Shown piece by piece: positions 24,931 to 34,200 of a stretch of 64,000 nucleotides of DNA. This stretch comes from G963663735 sp963663735 (lineage in GTDB: Bacteria > Acidobacteriota > UBA6911 > RPQK01 > JAPXNP01). Position 1 is the first letter of the stretch; each line of letters begins with the position of its first letter. The translations under genes and the position numbers were made by a program. The notes beneath the pieces are model-generated. The model was not told the DNA's origin. It saw only the letters and a list, made by a program, of their open reading frames with translations, and made no database searches. The DNA is taken from contig CAXXHN010000002.1 of the NCBI GenBank assembly GCA_963663735.2, forward strand, positions 744,001-808,000, given 5' to 3'.

Positions 24931-27444
24931 ATGGATATAAAAGAACTGCGGAAAAACTACCTCAAGCAAAGGTCAGAGCTGGAAAAGGAGTTTCTTGCCG
25001 GGAGAAATTCTTCTCTGTTCCTGACCCGTCATTCAACCTTGCTGGACGAATTGATCCAAACAGTTTCCCGGCCATCACTGGAGGAACTGAATTTCACTAT
25101 TATCGCGATCGGAGGATACGGACGCCAGGAAATGCTGCCCCATTCTGACGTTGACCTGCTGGTGGTTCATAATTCACCCGATTCGGCAAAGGTGCATAAA
25201 ATCGTTACCTCTCTCATTACCTCCCTGTGGGATTTGATTAATGATTTGGGGCACCAGGTCTGGTCAATAGCAGACCTGGAGAAACTGGATATTAAAGAGC
25301 ATTATGAATTTGTCCTGGCCCTGCGTGACGGCAGATATATCACGGGGGACAGAAAAATGGCTTCTGAAGTCATCGACAGAATTTTCCCCATTATTTTTAA
25401 GGGAGAAAAAGAATATTTTATAGATATTGTCCATAGCGAAATAAAAAAAAGGCATTTCCTCCAAAAATACACAATATTTCACCTGGAACCGGACATAAAA
25501 GAGAGCCCCGGTGGGCTCAGGGATTACCTGGCGGCTGGATGGCTGGAAGACCTTGCCGGAGAGCCCTTTTTTTTTAAACATTCCAGAGCGGAGGTAGATG
25601 CTGCCCATGAATTTATGATTGGGCTCAGGATCCTTCTTCATATAATTTCCGGACGCAATAATAATAAGTTGACTATCGACCAGCAGGAGAAAATAAGTTT
25701 CATGGTTTCTCCGCTGGAAGGAGGGCCCAGGAGCCAGGAAGAAATCAGGACAGCTATTGAAACCTTCATGAAACGGTATTACATCAATGCCCGAATTCTT
25801 AATGATCGTTGCAAGACGATGATGGAGGTATCAAGACCTGATAAGGAGAGAGTGGAACTCGAAATTTCTGATTTCGGGACCCTGGACAACGCGGTTGCGG
25901 TGATGAACGTTTTTATTAAAGCCGGAACAGATGATGCCAGGCTTTCTTCCGCTTTAAAAAAGAAAATAACCAGTCTGCTTCCTGGAATGCGAAATCAGGA
26001 GAATTTTCCAGAAATCAGAGAGGCATTGATGGGTTTCTTTAAACCTTTTCCAGGTATGTCGACCTTGCTGTGGGATATGTACAACCTGGGGTTCCTCGAA
26101 CTGATTTTTCCTGAATTCAGCCACATCAAAGCCAGGTTCTGCTGGGATTATTACCATCGATATACAGTTGATGAACATACTATCCTCGCCATCAGGAATA
26201 TTGAGAAACTGACATTACCCGCTAATACAGTACCGGGTAATGGCGGAAAGACCGGAAATTCTGTGGACCGGAGATTTGCCTCACTTCTGGAAGAATCTTC
26301 CGGTCCTGTTAATATCACCCTGGCCCTTCTTTTTCACGATATTGGCAAGGGCGGTGGTGATGACCACTCTGCAGTTGGTGCCAGGATAACTGAAAAGGCC
26401 TTGAAGAGGGTGGGTTTTTCAAAGGAGGAAAGGGAGAAAATCAGTTTTCTTGTCCTTCACCATCTGTCAATGTCAACCGTAGTATTTCACAGGGATCATA
26501 ATGACCAAAAGGTACTGGATGAGTTTGCCGATCTTGTATCTGACACTGAGACATTACGCTGCCTAACCCTTCTGACATACGCGGATGTTAAAGCTGTCGG
26601 ACCTGGAACCCTTAATAACTGGAAGAAAGATCAGTTGTGGGATGTGTATGTTAAGACTTACCGAAAACTTACCCTGGGATATGGTTCTGAACGAATTGAT
26701 GAAGATGATCTTGGTTTTGACCGTAATTTGATCAAAGGGTTGCCCTCAGCCATCAATAAAGTTGAATTCGAGGAATTTCTGGAAGGATTTCCTTTAAGCT
26801 ATTTGAGGACCAAGCCAAAAAAAATATATAAACATTTTAAGCTGGCTTCCAGGCTGAATTCTGATAATCCAGTGCAGAGCAGCATTTCACGAAGCAACGG
26901 ACTTTATGAACTTTGCGTGGTTACACCTGACCGGCGACGGCTTTTTGCGAGAATTGCCGGAATGCTTTCTTATTTTGACATGAATATTGTCAAGGGGTAT
27001 GGATTTGCCAACAGTAAGGACACGGTTCTGGATTTTTTTGAGTTCTTTGATAGCAACGCCAGGTTCAGGTTTCCCCGTGAAAGAAGACGTTTCAGGGAGA
27101 TGCTGCATGAGGTGCTTACCGATCGAAGGTCTCTCAGGGATATGCTCAGGCAGAAAGAGGCCAGCCCCCTGGTTCTTAAAATGGGGCAGCTGGAGCCGGT
27201 GGTCTATTTTGAAGATGAAAAAGAGCGGGAAGTTACTCTCCTGGAAATAATTTCCCCAGACAAGCCGGGACTCCTGTACTCGATTGGCTCAATCCTGTCA
27301 TCCTGCGACTGCGATATTGAACTGCTTCTCATTAATACGGAAGGTGAAAAAGCTGTTGACGTATTCTATATCAGACACAATAATGGAATATTGTCGGAAA
27401 ATGTAAAAATGAAACTCAGAAAACAGATCCTGGAGGCGCTGTAA
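24931..27444 (+). CDS. glnD: PII uridylyltransferase / uridylyl-removing enzyme GlnD
   Basis: Nitrogen sensor that adds or removes UMP on PII in response to glutamine. The nucleotidyltransferase domain shows GGYGRQEMLPHSDVDLLVV at residues 61-79, with the catalytic D73 and D75. A GlnD linker region follows (SPGGLRDYLAAGWL). The HD hydrolase domain has LLFHDIGKGGGDDHS, and two ACT domains follow (LCVVTPDRRRLFARIAGML and LEIISPDKPGLLYSIGSIL). At 837 aa it is slightly shorter than the E. coli protein but complete. Its substrate PII is encoded 124 bases downstream on the same strand. Confidence 0.96.
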   Translation: MDIKELRKNYLKQRSELEKEFLAGRNSSLFLTRHSTLLDELIQTVSRPSLEELNFTIIAIGGYGRQEMLPHSDVDLLVVHNSPDSAKVHKIVTSLITSLWDLINDLGHQVWSIADLEKLDIKEHYEFVLALRDGRYITGDRKMASEVIDRIFPIIFKGEKEYFIDIVHSEIKKRHFLQKYTIFHLEPDIKESPGGLRDYLAAGWLEDLAGEPFFFKHSRAEVDAAHEFMIGLRILLHIISGRNNNKLTIDQQEKISFMVSPLEGGPRSQEEIRTAIETFMKRYYINARILNDRCKTMMEVSRPDKERVELEISDFGTLDNAVAVMNVFIKAGTDDARLSSALKKKITSLLPGMRNQENFPEIREALMGFFKPFPGMSTLLWDMYNLGFLELIFPEFSHIKARFCWDYYHRYTVDEHTILAIRNIEKLTLPANTVPGNGGKTGNSVDRRFASLLEESSGPVNITLALLFHDIGKGGGDDHSAVGARITEKALKRVGFSKEEREKISFLVLHHLSMSTVVFHRDHNDQKVLDEFADLVSDTETLRCLTLLTYADVKAVGPGTLNNWKKDQLWDVYVKTYRKLTLGYGSERIDEDDLGFDRNLIKGLPSAINKVEFEEFLEGFPLSYLRTKPKKIYKHFKLASRLNSDNPVQSSISRSNGLYELCVVTPDRRRLFARIAGMLSYFDMNIVKGYGFANSKDTVLDFFEFFDSNARFRFPRERRRFREMLHEVLTDRRSLRDMLRQKEASPLVLKMGQLEPVVYFEDEKEREVTLLEIISPDKPGLLYSIGSILSSCDCDIELLLINTEGEKAVDVFYIRHNNGILSENVKMKLRKQILEAL

Positions 27445-27568
27445 ACAAAGAGCAAGTGCAATATTTTTGGATTTCAGATTATTAGAGCTATAGAGCTTTG
27501 AGGAGTCCATGAATCCTTAACGTGGAAGTTTGTAGGCAAAAACAGGTAAAAATATTGGTTTACAAAAT

Positions 27569-27901
27569 ATGAAACTGGTAATAGCAATCATCAGGCCCAG
27601 CAAGGTAGAAGAATTAAAAGACGCATTGGGCAAATTAAATCTTTCAGGCATGACCATAACTGAAGTGCGGGGACATGGTAGGCAGAAAGGTCAGGCCGCC
27701 ATTTATCGGGGCAAGGAATATAACGTCAGCCTTCTTCCTAAAAGCAAGATTGAGCTGGTTCTTCCTGATGACCTGGTCGATGAAACAGTAAAAGTAATTA
27801 TTGAGACTACCCGTACAGGTGAAATCGGAGATGGCCGGATATTCGTAATGCCGGTTGAGCGGGGTTACAACATACGAACCGGTGAAATGGATGTACTGTA
27901 A
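27569..27901 (+). CDS. glnB: Nitrogen regulatory protein PII
   Basis: Trimeric signal protein that senses 2-oxoglutarate and ATP/ADP and controls nitrogen assimilation partners. The T-loop reads GRQKGQAAIYRGKEYNVSLLP, with the uridylylated Tyr at position 51. The C-terminal signature is TGEIGDGRIFVMPVE. Length (110 aa) is standard. It follows glnD, whose uridylyltransferase site is intact, which supports Tyr51 modification. No amtB is nearby, so glnB is preferred over glnK, though the sequence alone does not separate them. No strong ribosome-binding site is visible. Confidence 0.95.
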   Translation: MKLVIAIIRPSKVEELKDALGKLNLSGMTITEVRGHGRQKGQAAIYRGKEYNVSLLPKSKIELVLPDDLVDETVKVIIETTRTGEIGDGRIFVMPVERGYNIRTGEMDVL

Positions 27902-27985
27902 ACCTTACTTCTCCGCCTGACTGCGGTCTGTATGATTTCATTGCAAGAACTCCTTTAAAGCTTGACCGGGGAGCACGAGGGCTGC

Positions 27986-30979
27986 TTATACAGTGTTCAT
28001 TGATTCCAAAAACCGGCGGTTTCTTTCAGTAAGCTTTCCATAAACCTCCAATAGTTCGGTGGGAGAGCTGTATCCGAGAATTCGGGCAATGTTTTCAGTA
28101 TGAGGAGATTCAGTGGAAAGGGTTGGATCATTGTCCCCCGGGGTGGAGGTCAGGTCGGCAGCAGATTCCAGGGCGTAGAAGAAGTGAATTATTTCTCTCA
28201 GCGATTCGCGTTCTTCTCTCGAAATAATATTCTTGTCCGCAAGTTTATCCAGAGCCGAGAGGGTGTTAGGTTCGAAGGTGTTATTTTGGAGCTGGAGCAT
28301 CTGCACGAAAAATTGAGTGTCGAGGAGGCCTCCGTAACCGATTTTAAAGTTAAGCTCTCCTGAGGTTTTTTCCTTGCCCAGCTCAACTTCTTTTCTGAGA
28401 CGGATATGCATCAGGCTTTCGGCTTGTTTTTTGTCCAGGCCGATGCCTTCCAGGAGCCCCGGGAAGGGCAGGGGGCATCCATGATCAATGATTGTACGGG
28501 CTTTAACATAAGCCAGCCTTTCCCATGGCTCAGCCCTGGTGGAAAAGTATTCCACCAACTGGTCAAGGGAAATTATATTAGCCGCATTCCGGCCTTCCGG
28601 CCTGAGTCGAAAATCCAGTGAATATACCTTTCCATACTGGGTATACTCCTGCAGGATATTTTGCAGGGACTTTACAAATTGGAGAAGGTTCTGGACAACT
28701 GCTCCGTCACAAGAATCATGATCATATATGAACAAAAGGTCCAGATCTGAATGAAATATAAGTTCAGATCCACCAAACTTACCCAGCGCGGCAATTGAAA
28801 AAGGGATCTTATTTATCGCTGGAAACCTGTTAAGAAGTTCTGCCACGGTTCGGTTGAGGCAAACCTCTGCAAGGGAAGAAAGCAGGCTGCGAATAACAGA
28901 AGATCCCGGATTCGGCAATGCCCTGACTCCAAGTTTGAATTCTTCGGATTGTTTAAAAAATCTAAGGGCATCCTCAAATGACCTGCCTTGTGAAACCGAG
29001 ATTTTAATGGATTCCTCCAGGAGTTTCGTGTAATCAGGAACAGCAGAGTGATCCGTCATGATGTAGTCAGTAAGTTCAGGTCTTTGGATTAATCTTTCTG
29101 CCAGGAAAGGCCCAGAGGCCAATATGTCAAAAAGCTTTTCCGCCTGGGGTGTGTTGTTTGCCATTTCGGAGTATAGGGTTACCCGGCCTCCGAGAGCCTC
29201 GGCAAAACGGTCCATCCTGATAAAAAGTTCCCTTGGCTCCCGGAGGATTGAACTCTTTTTAAGGAGGAACGGAAGCAGATTAGCCAGCAGATTCCGCATT
29301 TTTTGAGGAGAATGAGGGAAGGCCTGGGCACTGCTGAGAATGTGTACCCCTTCCAGGACTCCTTCGGGATCCCGGGGAGAGTGGGCCTTGCTGATTTTTT
29401 CGAGGGCAGTGCTATCACTGATGTTCCGGTCCAGCAGGATATCAGCCAGTTCGCTGTGGCTGGATTCGCCCTGCAGGAGGGATGCAAATATCTGGTTTAC
29501 GCCTGTAGTGACTCGGGCCAGGTCGGCACGGAAAATCTTTACAATTGCAGTTTTTCCGGTTTTCCAGTTCCCCTCTGATTCGAACCTGTAACCCATCCTT
29601 CTAGCACAGAAAAGCATCTCGGAATCTTCTTCAGGGAGAGACTGGGTCTGTAAATAGCTGACCAGTTGAAGTTTGTGTTCCAGGTTTCTGAGGAACAGGT
29701 ATGATTCTTTCAGTAACTGGTGATCCTTACTGTCGATAAATCCATGGTCCAACAGGAGATCCAGAGTTTTTAAAGTGTTGCCGGAACGGATATGCGGATT
29801 GATGCCTCCATAGAGAAGCTGGAAGGACTGCACGAAAAATTCGATCTCACGAATTCCGCCGAGCCCAAGTTTGATGTCGCTGTGGATCTGGTCCAATTTT
29901 TTCAGTTTTTGATCAGTGCGCTGCTTGATCAGGCGTATTTCTTCAACAGCCGCGAAGTCCTGGTATTTTTTATAGACAAAATCCTGGAGGGAGGAAATAA
30001 AACGCCGACCCATTTCCAGGTCACCGGCAACCGGCCTGGCCTTGATCATTGCCAGCCGGTCAGTAGTATCGGCCCAGTGACGGTAGTAATTGTCAGCAGC
30101 CTTCAGGGAAGTTGCCATGTCTCCTCCCGTACCCATGGGACGGAGTCGAAGATCAACCCTGTAAAAATGACCTTCCGGAGCGTTTTCAGTCAATGCCTTG
30201 CGATATGTTCTGGCAAACTTCAGAACCTGGCGCCGGTCACTGTCATGTTCATAAAGAAAAATAAGATCCACATCTGAACTGAAGTTCAGTTCCCTTCCTC
30301 CTAGTTTACCCATGCCTAGTACAACAAACCCGGAAGCCAGATCAGCATATTCCCTGGAGGTTATTTCCAGCACTACCTGGAGCACTGAGTCGGCGAGGGA
30401 GGAAATCTGCGATGCGATATCGGCCATTGTAAGTGTGTGCAGGAGATCCTGGGTTCCTATTCTCAGTATCTCCCTTCGCTGGTACCTTTGCAGCGCTTCA
30501 ACACAGGACCTGGTGTCAGAGCCGATTTCCAGGACGCGGGAGGCTTCGGTCATGAAATAATCCTCGTCCCGGGGCATCTGCAAGTTTCCTTTTTCCATCA
30601 GCCAGTAGATATACCTGGGATTCCTCAAAAGAATCAGAGTGAGGAATTCTGAACCTCCGGTCACAGAAGCTGCCACATCCAGTATGGCCGGATTTTCTGT
30701 GGCTACCTGGATGAACTGTGAAAGATTGGGAAGGGTCTCAAAAAAAGTGACTATTCCTTTTAATGATGAATCTGGATCAGCGGATTCGGCCAGGGCTTCC
30801 AGCAGGTGATCGATGATATTGGAAAGCAAATATGGGTTTCGGGTGAGTTCAACCATCTGCTGCAGGGCCTGATCAGCCCCCATGGGATTCTGAAAGCCGA
30901 ACTGCTCAAGAAAATGAGCTATTTCATTTTTATCGAGTTCAGATGAGAGCAGCAAATCCCGGCCATTCATTACTGGCAA
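27986..30979 (-). CDS. glnE: Bifunctional glutamine synthetase adenylyltransferase/deadenylase GlnE
   Basis: Switches glutamine synthetase off by adding AMP and on by removing it, under PII and glutamine control. Two nucleotidyltransferase domains are visible, as in the family. The first, N-terminal (deadenylylating), has VLGMGKLGGRELNFSSDVDL. The second, C-terminal (adenylylating), has ALGKFGGSELIFHSDLDLLF. Each is followed by a helical GlnE domain with DLRLRPMGTGG or DFRLRPEGRNA. The 997-aa length is slightly above the E. coli protein. It lies downstream of glnA on the same strand, with a terminator between them, so it may have its own promoter. Confidence 0.96.
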   Translation of the reverse strand: MPVMNGRDLLLSSELDKNEIAHFLEQFGFQNPMGADQALQQMVELTRNPYLLSNIIDHLLEALAESADPDSSLKGIVTFFETLPNLSQFIQVATENPAILDVAASVTGGSEFLTLILLRNPRYIYWLMEKGNLQMPRDEDYFMTEASRVLEIGSDTRSCVEALQRYQRREILRIGTQDLLHTLTMADIASQISSLADSVLQVVLEITSREYADLASGFVVLGMGKLGGRELNFSSDVDLIFLYEHDSDRRQVLKFARTYRKALTENAPEGHFYRVDLRLRPMGTGGDMATSLKAADNYYRHWADTTDRLAMIKARPVAGDLEMGRRFISSLQDFVYKKYQDFAAVEEIRLIKQRTDQKLKKLDQIHSDIKLGLGGIREIEFFVQSFQLLYGGINPHIRSGNTLKTLDLLLDHGFIDSKDHQLLKESYLFLRNLEHKLQLVSYLQTQSLPEEDSEMLFCARRMGYRFESEGNWKTGKTAIVKIFRADLARVTTGVNQIFASLLQGESSHSELADILLDRNISDSTALEKISKAHSPRDPEGVLEGVHILSSAQAFPHSPQKMRNLLANLLPFLLKKSSILREPRELFIRMDRFAEALGGRVTLYSEMANNTPQAEKLFDILASGPFLAERLIQRPELTDYIMTDHSAVPDYTKLLEESIKISVSQGRSFEDALRFFKQSEEFKLGVRALPNPGSSVIRSLLSSLAEVCLNRTVAELLNRFPAINKIPFSIAALGKFGGSELIFHSDLDLLFIYDHDSCDGAVVQNLLQFVKSLQNILQEYTQYGKVYSLDFRLRPEGRNAANIISLDQLVEYFSTRAEPWERLAYVKARTIIDHGCPLPFPGLLEGIGLDKKQAESLMHIRLRKEVELGKEKTSGELNFKIGYGGLLDTQFFVQMLQLQNNTFEPNTLSALDKLADKNIISREERESLREIIHFFYALESAADLTSTPGDNDPTLSTESPHTENIARILGYSSPTELLEVYGKLTERNRRFLESMNTV

Positions 30980-31033
30980 TTGTATAGGAAAGATGAGACA
31001 TGGAACAAAAGGAACAGAATCTGCCCCGAAATG

Positions 31034-31071
31034 AAAAAAGGGCAGGGCGCCGTGATGCGCGTCCTGCCCTT
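31034..31071 (-). terminator. Intrinsic terminator of glnA
   Basis: On the minus strand AAGGGCAGG (31071-31063) pairs with CCTGCCCTT (31046-31038), with further GCGC pairing inside. The stem is followed by a six-T run (complement of 31039-31034). It lies about 40 bases past the glnA stop and just before glnE, so most glnA transcripts should end before glnE. Confidence 0.8.
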
Positions 31072-31111
31072 GATCAGGGGATCATGTATTCAAAATGTCA
31101 CTCCAGATTCC

Positions 31112-32527
31112 CTAGATATCGTAGTACAGCGCGAATTCATAGGGATGAGGCCTCAATCTGATCGGGTCAACTTCATGTTCCCACTTGTATTTAATCCAGG
31201 TATCAATAACGTCCTTGGTGAAAACGTCCCCTTTAAGCAGGAATTCATGATCGTTTTTAAGCGCAATGAGCGATTCTTCGAGAGTGCCGGGAGTCGAAGC
31301 CACATGAGCCATTTCTTCTGGAGGAAGATCATAGAGGTCCTTGTCCATGGGATCCGGCGGCATGATCTTGTTCTGGATTCCATCCAGTCCGGCCATGAGC
31401 ATGGCAGAGAGTGCCAGGTAACCGTTGCAGGAAGGATCCGGTGGCCTGAATTCAAGACGTTTTGCTTTTTCGCTGTTGGAATAGGCCGGAATCCTCACGC
31501 AGGCACTGCGGTTGCGCATGGAATAGATGAGGTTGATCGGGGCTTCATAACCAGGGACCAGGCGCCTGTAGGAATTTGTTGTAGGCGCGCACAAGGCAAG
31601 TACCGCTCCAGCATGTTTGAGTAATCCACCTATATAGTACACAGCCAATTTACTGAGATCCGCATAGGTTCCTGCTTCGTAGAACAGGTTGGAACCTCCC
31701 TTCCAGATGCTTTGGTGACAGTGCATTCCGGAACCGTTGTCCATGAAAAGAGGTTTGGGCATGAAGGTGACGGTCTTATTGTTGACCCTGGCCACATTCT
31801 TGAGCACATATTTGAATTTAAGCAGGTTGTCAGAAGTCTGGGTCAGACTGTCATAACGAATATCTATTTCACACTGCCCGCCAGTGGCTACTTCATGATG
31901 GTGGATTTCCACGTTGATGCCAACCTGACGTAAAGCGGCGACCATGTCTGACCTGATGTCATGCAAGGCGTCCATGGGCGGTACAGGAAAATACCCTTCT
32001 TTGGATCTTGGTTTGTAACCCAGGTTGGGGCCTTCATCGCGCCCACTGTTCCAGGCGCCTTCGACAGAGTCTACTGAGTAAAAACAGCCATTCATCCTCT
32101 GTTCAAACCGCACATCGTCAAATACAAAGAATTCCGGTTCAATGCCAAAATAACAGACATCACCTATGCCAGTCGATTTCAGGTACTTTTCAGCTTTCCT
32201 GGCTATAAAACGGGGATCCCTGCTGAACTGTTCACCTGTCATGGGATCTGCAATATTGCAGATAATATCCAGTGTCCGGCGTTTGGTGAAGGGATCTTCA
32301 AAAGCTGTATCAGGATCCGGAAAAAGCAGCATGTCACTTTCCTGGATTTCCTTGAAACCCCGGATACTTGATCCGTCAAAGCCAAAACCTTCTTCGAAGC
32401 TGTCTTCGTCTAAAATCTCCGGAACGATCGTGTAGTGCTGCCACAGCCCGGGAAGGTCGCAAAATCGCAAGTCAATTTCCTCTATCTCCCGGTCCTTGAT
32501 CAACTGTAAAACTTCTTTGACATCCAT
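31112..32527 (-). CDS. glnA: Glutamine synthetase type I
   Basis: Makes glutamine from glutamate, ammonia and ATP. The beta-grasp N domain (DLRFCDLPGLWQHYTI), the latch GFGFDGSSIRGF and metal/ATP motifs (MPKPLFMDNGSGMHCHQS, NSYRRLVPGYEAP) are present. The adenylylation site is Tyr399 in KDLYDLPPEE (codon at 31331-31333), almost exactly the E. coli position, so it is the GSI-beta type controlled by GlnE. I place the start at ATG 32527 (MDVKEVLQLIKD), preceded by AAGGAG. The frame extends to 32554 without support. A sigma-70-like promoter lies about 95 bases upstream. Confidence 0.97.
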   Translation of the reverse strand: MDVKEVLQLIKDREIEEIDLRFCDLPGLWQHYTIVPEILDEDSFEEGFGFDGSSIRGFKEIQESDMLLFPDPDTAFEDPFTKRRTLDIICNIADPMTGEQFSRDPRFIARKAEKYLKSTGIGDVCYFGIEPEFFVFDDVRFEQRMNGCFYSVDSVEGAWNSGRDEGPNLGYKPRSKEGYFPVPPMDALHDIRSDMVAALRQVGINVEIHHHEVATGGQCEIDIRYDSLTQTSDNLLKFKYVLKNVARVNNKTVTFMPKPLFMDNGSGMHCHQSIWKGGSNLFYEAGTYADLSKLAVYYIGGLLKHAGAVLALCAPTTNSYRRLVPGYEAPINLIYSMRNRSACVRIPAYSNSEKAKRLEFRPPDPSCNGYLALSAMLMAGLDGIQNKIMPPDPMDKDLYDLPPEEMAHVASTPGTLEESLIALKNDHEFLLKGDVFTKDVIDTWIKYKWEHEVDPIRLRPHPYEFALYYDI

Positions 32528-32870
32528 TGGTCTGTGTCTCCTTGATAAAAACAAGTATTAATTATTCTATTGTTAATTTAAAACTGTCTAATTTTAAAAA
32601 ATCTTATTACAATAGGCTGACATTATCCACTTTTTTGCATCTCTGTCAAATTGAAACGGACGAATTGTCAAATCTTTATTTACATTTTGCAAATTGACAG
32701 AAATGACGCCCCGTATTTAAATATGGACCTTTCCGGGACAGGGCACAGCATCAACCTGGAAATGAATCCTGCTTTTATGGGTGTTGTCTATTGGCAATTC
32801 ACGGCAATTGATTTAATCTAGCGGAAGGAAATTTCCGGAAGTACCAAAGATTATTGAAAGGTGTCCTGAT
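32528..32870. other. Divergent intergenic region between glnA and the MFS gene
   Basis: About 340 AT-rich bases. It contains the likely glnA promoter and three TGTCAA-type motifs spaced 22-26 bases apart (32644-32651 and 32666-32673 direct, 32693-32699 inverted). I looked for a sigma-54 site (GG and GC at the right spacing) on the glnA strand and did not find one. No gene is visible. Confidence 0.55.
32622..32649 (-). promoter_or_regulatory. Predicted sigma-70 promoter of glnA
   Basis: On the minus strand a perfect TTGACA (32649-32644) is followed, after 16 bases, by GATAAT (32627-32622). Transcription would start near 32615, leaving a leader of about 90 bases before the glnA ATG. TGTCAAAT occurs again 22 bases further upstream, which may mark a regulator site. 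Confidence 0.5.
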
Positions 32871-34037
32871 ATGAAAAAACTTATCTCTGTTGTTGCCCTC
32901 ACCTGTGTATTCATGCTGGCCTGTTGTTTCGTGGTTTTCGGGGCTTGCGTGGTTGGATTAACTGAAAAGCTTGGGCTTTCCAATGCCCAATGGAGTTTGA
33001 TTCCCGCTGTTTTTCTGTATACCGCCTGTTTTGTGCAGTTTTTCATTGGCGGAGTAACTGACAAAATCGGCCATAAACCGGTTGCCATTGTCGGTTTTGC
33101 TGTAACTTCTGCCAGCATGTTCCTGATTGCACTGGCTCCAGGCCTGACATCGCTCCTGGTATCAGCTGTTTGTCTGGGAATTGGTTCCATGTGCCTCAAT
33201 ACCGTTGGAAATACCATAATTCCCCAGGTTTTGTTCGGCGGGACTGATCCCGCCCGAGCCAGTAATTTCGGCAACGGTTTTTTCGGAATGGGACTTTTCC
33301 TTGCCCCTCTCATCATCAACTTTGCACCTTCCTACCAGGTTGGACTCTACCTGCTGGGTGGGCTTAACCTGGTTTTGCTGGTCCTGGCATTTGTGGCTGA
33401 ATACCCCCAGGCCGCACTCGGTTACCGGTTTTCAACAGCCATCAAGGTACTGGGGCAGGCGCCTGTGCTGATTGCAGCTCTGGCCTTGCTTTGTTACGTG
33501 GGGCTGGAAAACTCCATGAGTAACTGGACTGCCAAGCTGATGAATGACCTGTTTGTAGCTGCGGGATCTGCTGTTGAAGAGGCTGGCACCAGTTCAGCAA
33601 CGGTTCTTTCGGCCTTCGGCCTGGCCGTGATGATCGGGCGGTTTTTAGCTTCGGCTGTTAAGAACCTGACTGCTATTGGAGTCAAGGTAATAGTTGTGGC
33701 TTCAATGATCTCGGTTGTTACCCTGGGCGTTTTATATACTGCTGGATCCCCAAAAGTAGCGATAGCGGCAGTGATCATCACTGGTTTCGCCTTTGCCCCG
33801 ATTTTCCCGACTATTGTCGGGGTTACCTTCAGTAAATATGAACCGAGTTACTACGGCAGTATTTTCGGGATTATTTTCGCGGTAGGTTTATTCGGCGGCG
33901 GCATTCTCCAGAACCTTATTGGTTCAATGGCAGGAAGCTCCGTACAGTCGGCCTTCATAATTTTGATGATATCTGCGGCGATTCTGGTTGTAATCGGACT
34001 GCTGATGGGCAAAGCAAAAGCCCGAACCATTGGGTAG
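32871..34037 (+). CDS. Major facilitator superfamily transporter
   Basis: About 12 hydrophobic segments over 388 aa, with an MFS motif A-like loop between TM2 and TM3 (GGVTDKIGHKPVAIVG). The overall pattern (MKKLISVVALTCVFMLACCF, then a second half starting near TAIKVLGQAPVLIAAL) recalls the FucP/sugar-porter side of MFS, but I cannot name a substrate. It lies divergent from glnA and ends at a strong hairpin shared with the phosphatase gene. Confidence 0.85.
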   Translation: MKKLISVVALTCVFMLACCFVVFGACVVGLTEKLGLSNAQWSLIPAVFLYTACFVQFFIGGVTDKIGHKPVAIVGFAVTSASMFLIALAPGLTSLLVSAVCLGIGSMCLNTVGNTIIPQVLFGGTDPARASNFGNGFFGMGLFLAPLIINFAPSYQVGLYLLGGLNLVLLVLAFVAEYPQAALGYRFSTAIKVLGQAPVLIAALALLCYVGLENSMSNWTAKLMNDLFVAAGSAVEEAGTSSATVLSAFGLAVMIGRFLASAVKNLTAIGVKVIVVASMISVVTLGVLYTAGSPKVAIAAVIITGFAFAPIFPTIVGVTFSKYEPSYYGSIFGIIFAVGLFGGGILQNLIGSMAGSSVQSAFIILMISAAILVVIGLLMGKAKARTIG

Positions 34038-34070
34038 GGTAAATCAACGGATTTTCTATAGTAATCGAAC

Positions 34071-34107
34071 GACACCGGCCGGAAACCTTGAGTATCCGGC
34101 CGGTGTC
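34071..34107. terminator. Strong hairpin between MFS gene and phosphatase gene
   Basis: GACACCGGCCGGA (34071-34083) and TCCGGCCGGTGTC (34095-34107) are perfect 13-bp arms with an 11-base loop, between two convergent genes. The following plus-strand sequence AATTGTTTATGCTTTT is only moderately T-rich, and the minus side has no T-run. It is a likely transcript end or mRNA-protecting hairpin. Confidence 0.55.
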
Positions 34108-34200
34108 AATTGTTTATGCTTTTGAAAAAAATTACTGCTCCGGCAGGGATTACCCTGGGATCTGCAGTTCATCCCCATTTTCCAGTAGAGTTAAGCTGCT

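Noticed and set aside
32528..32870. Sigma-54 promoter for glnA
   Set aside because: No GG/GC pair at the required spacing was found on the glnA strand, while a good sigma-70-like pair is present.
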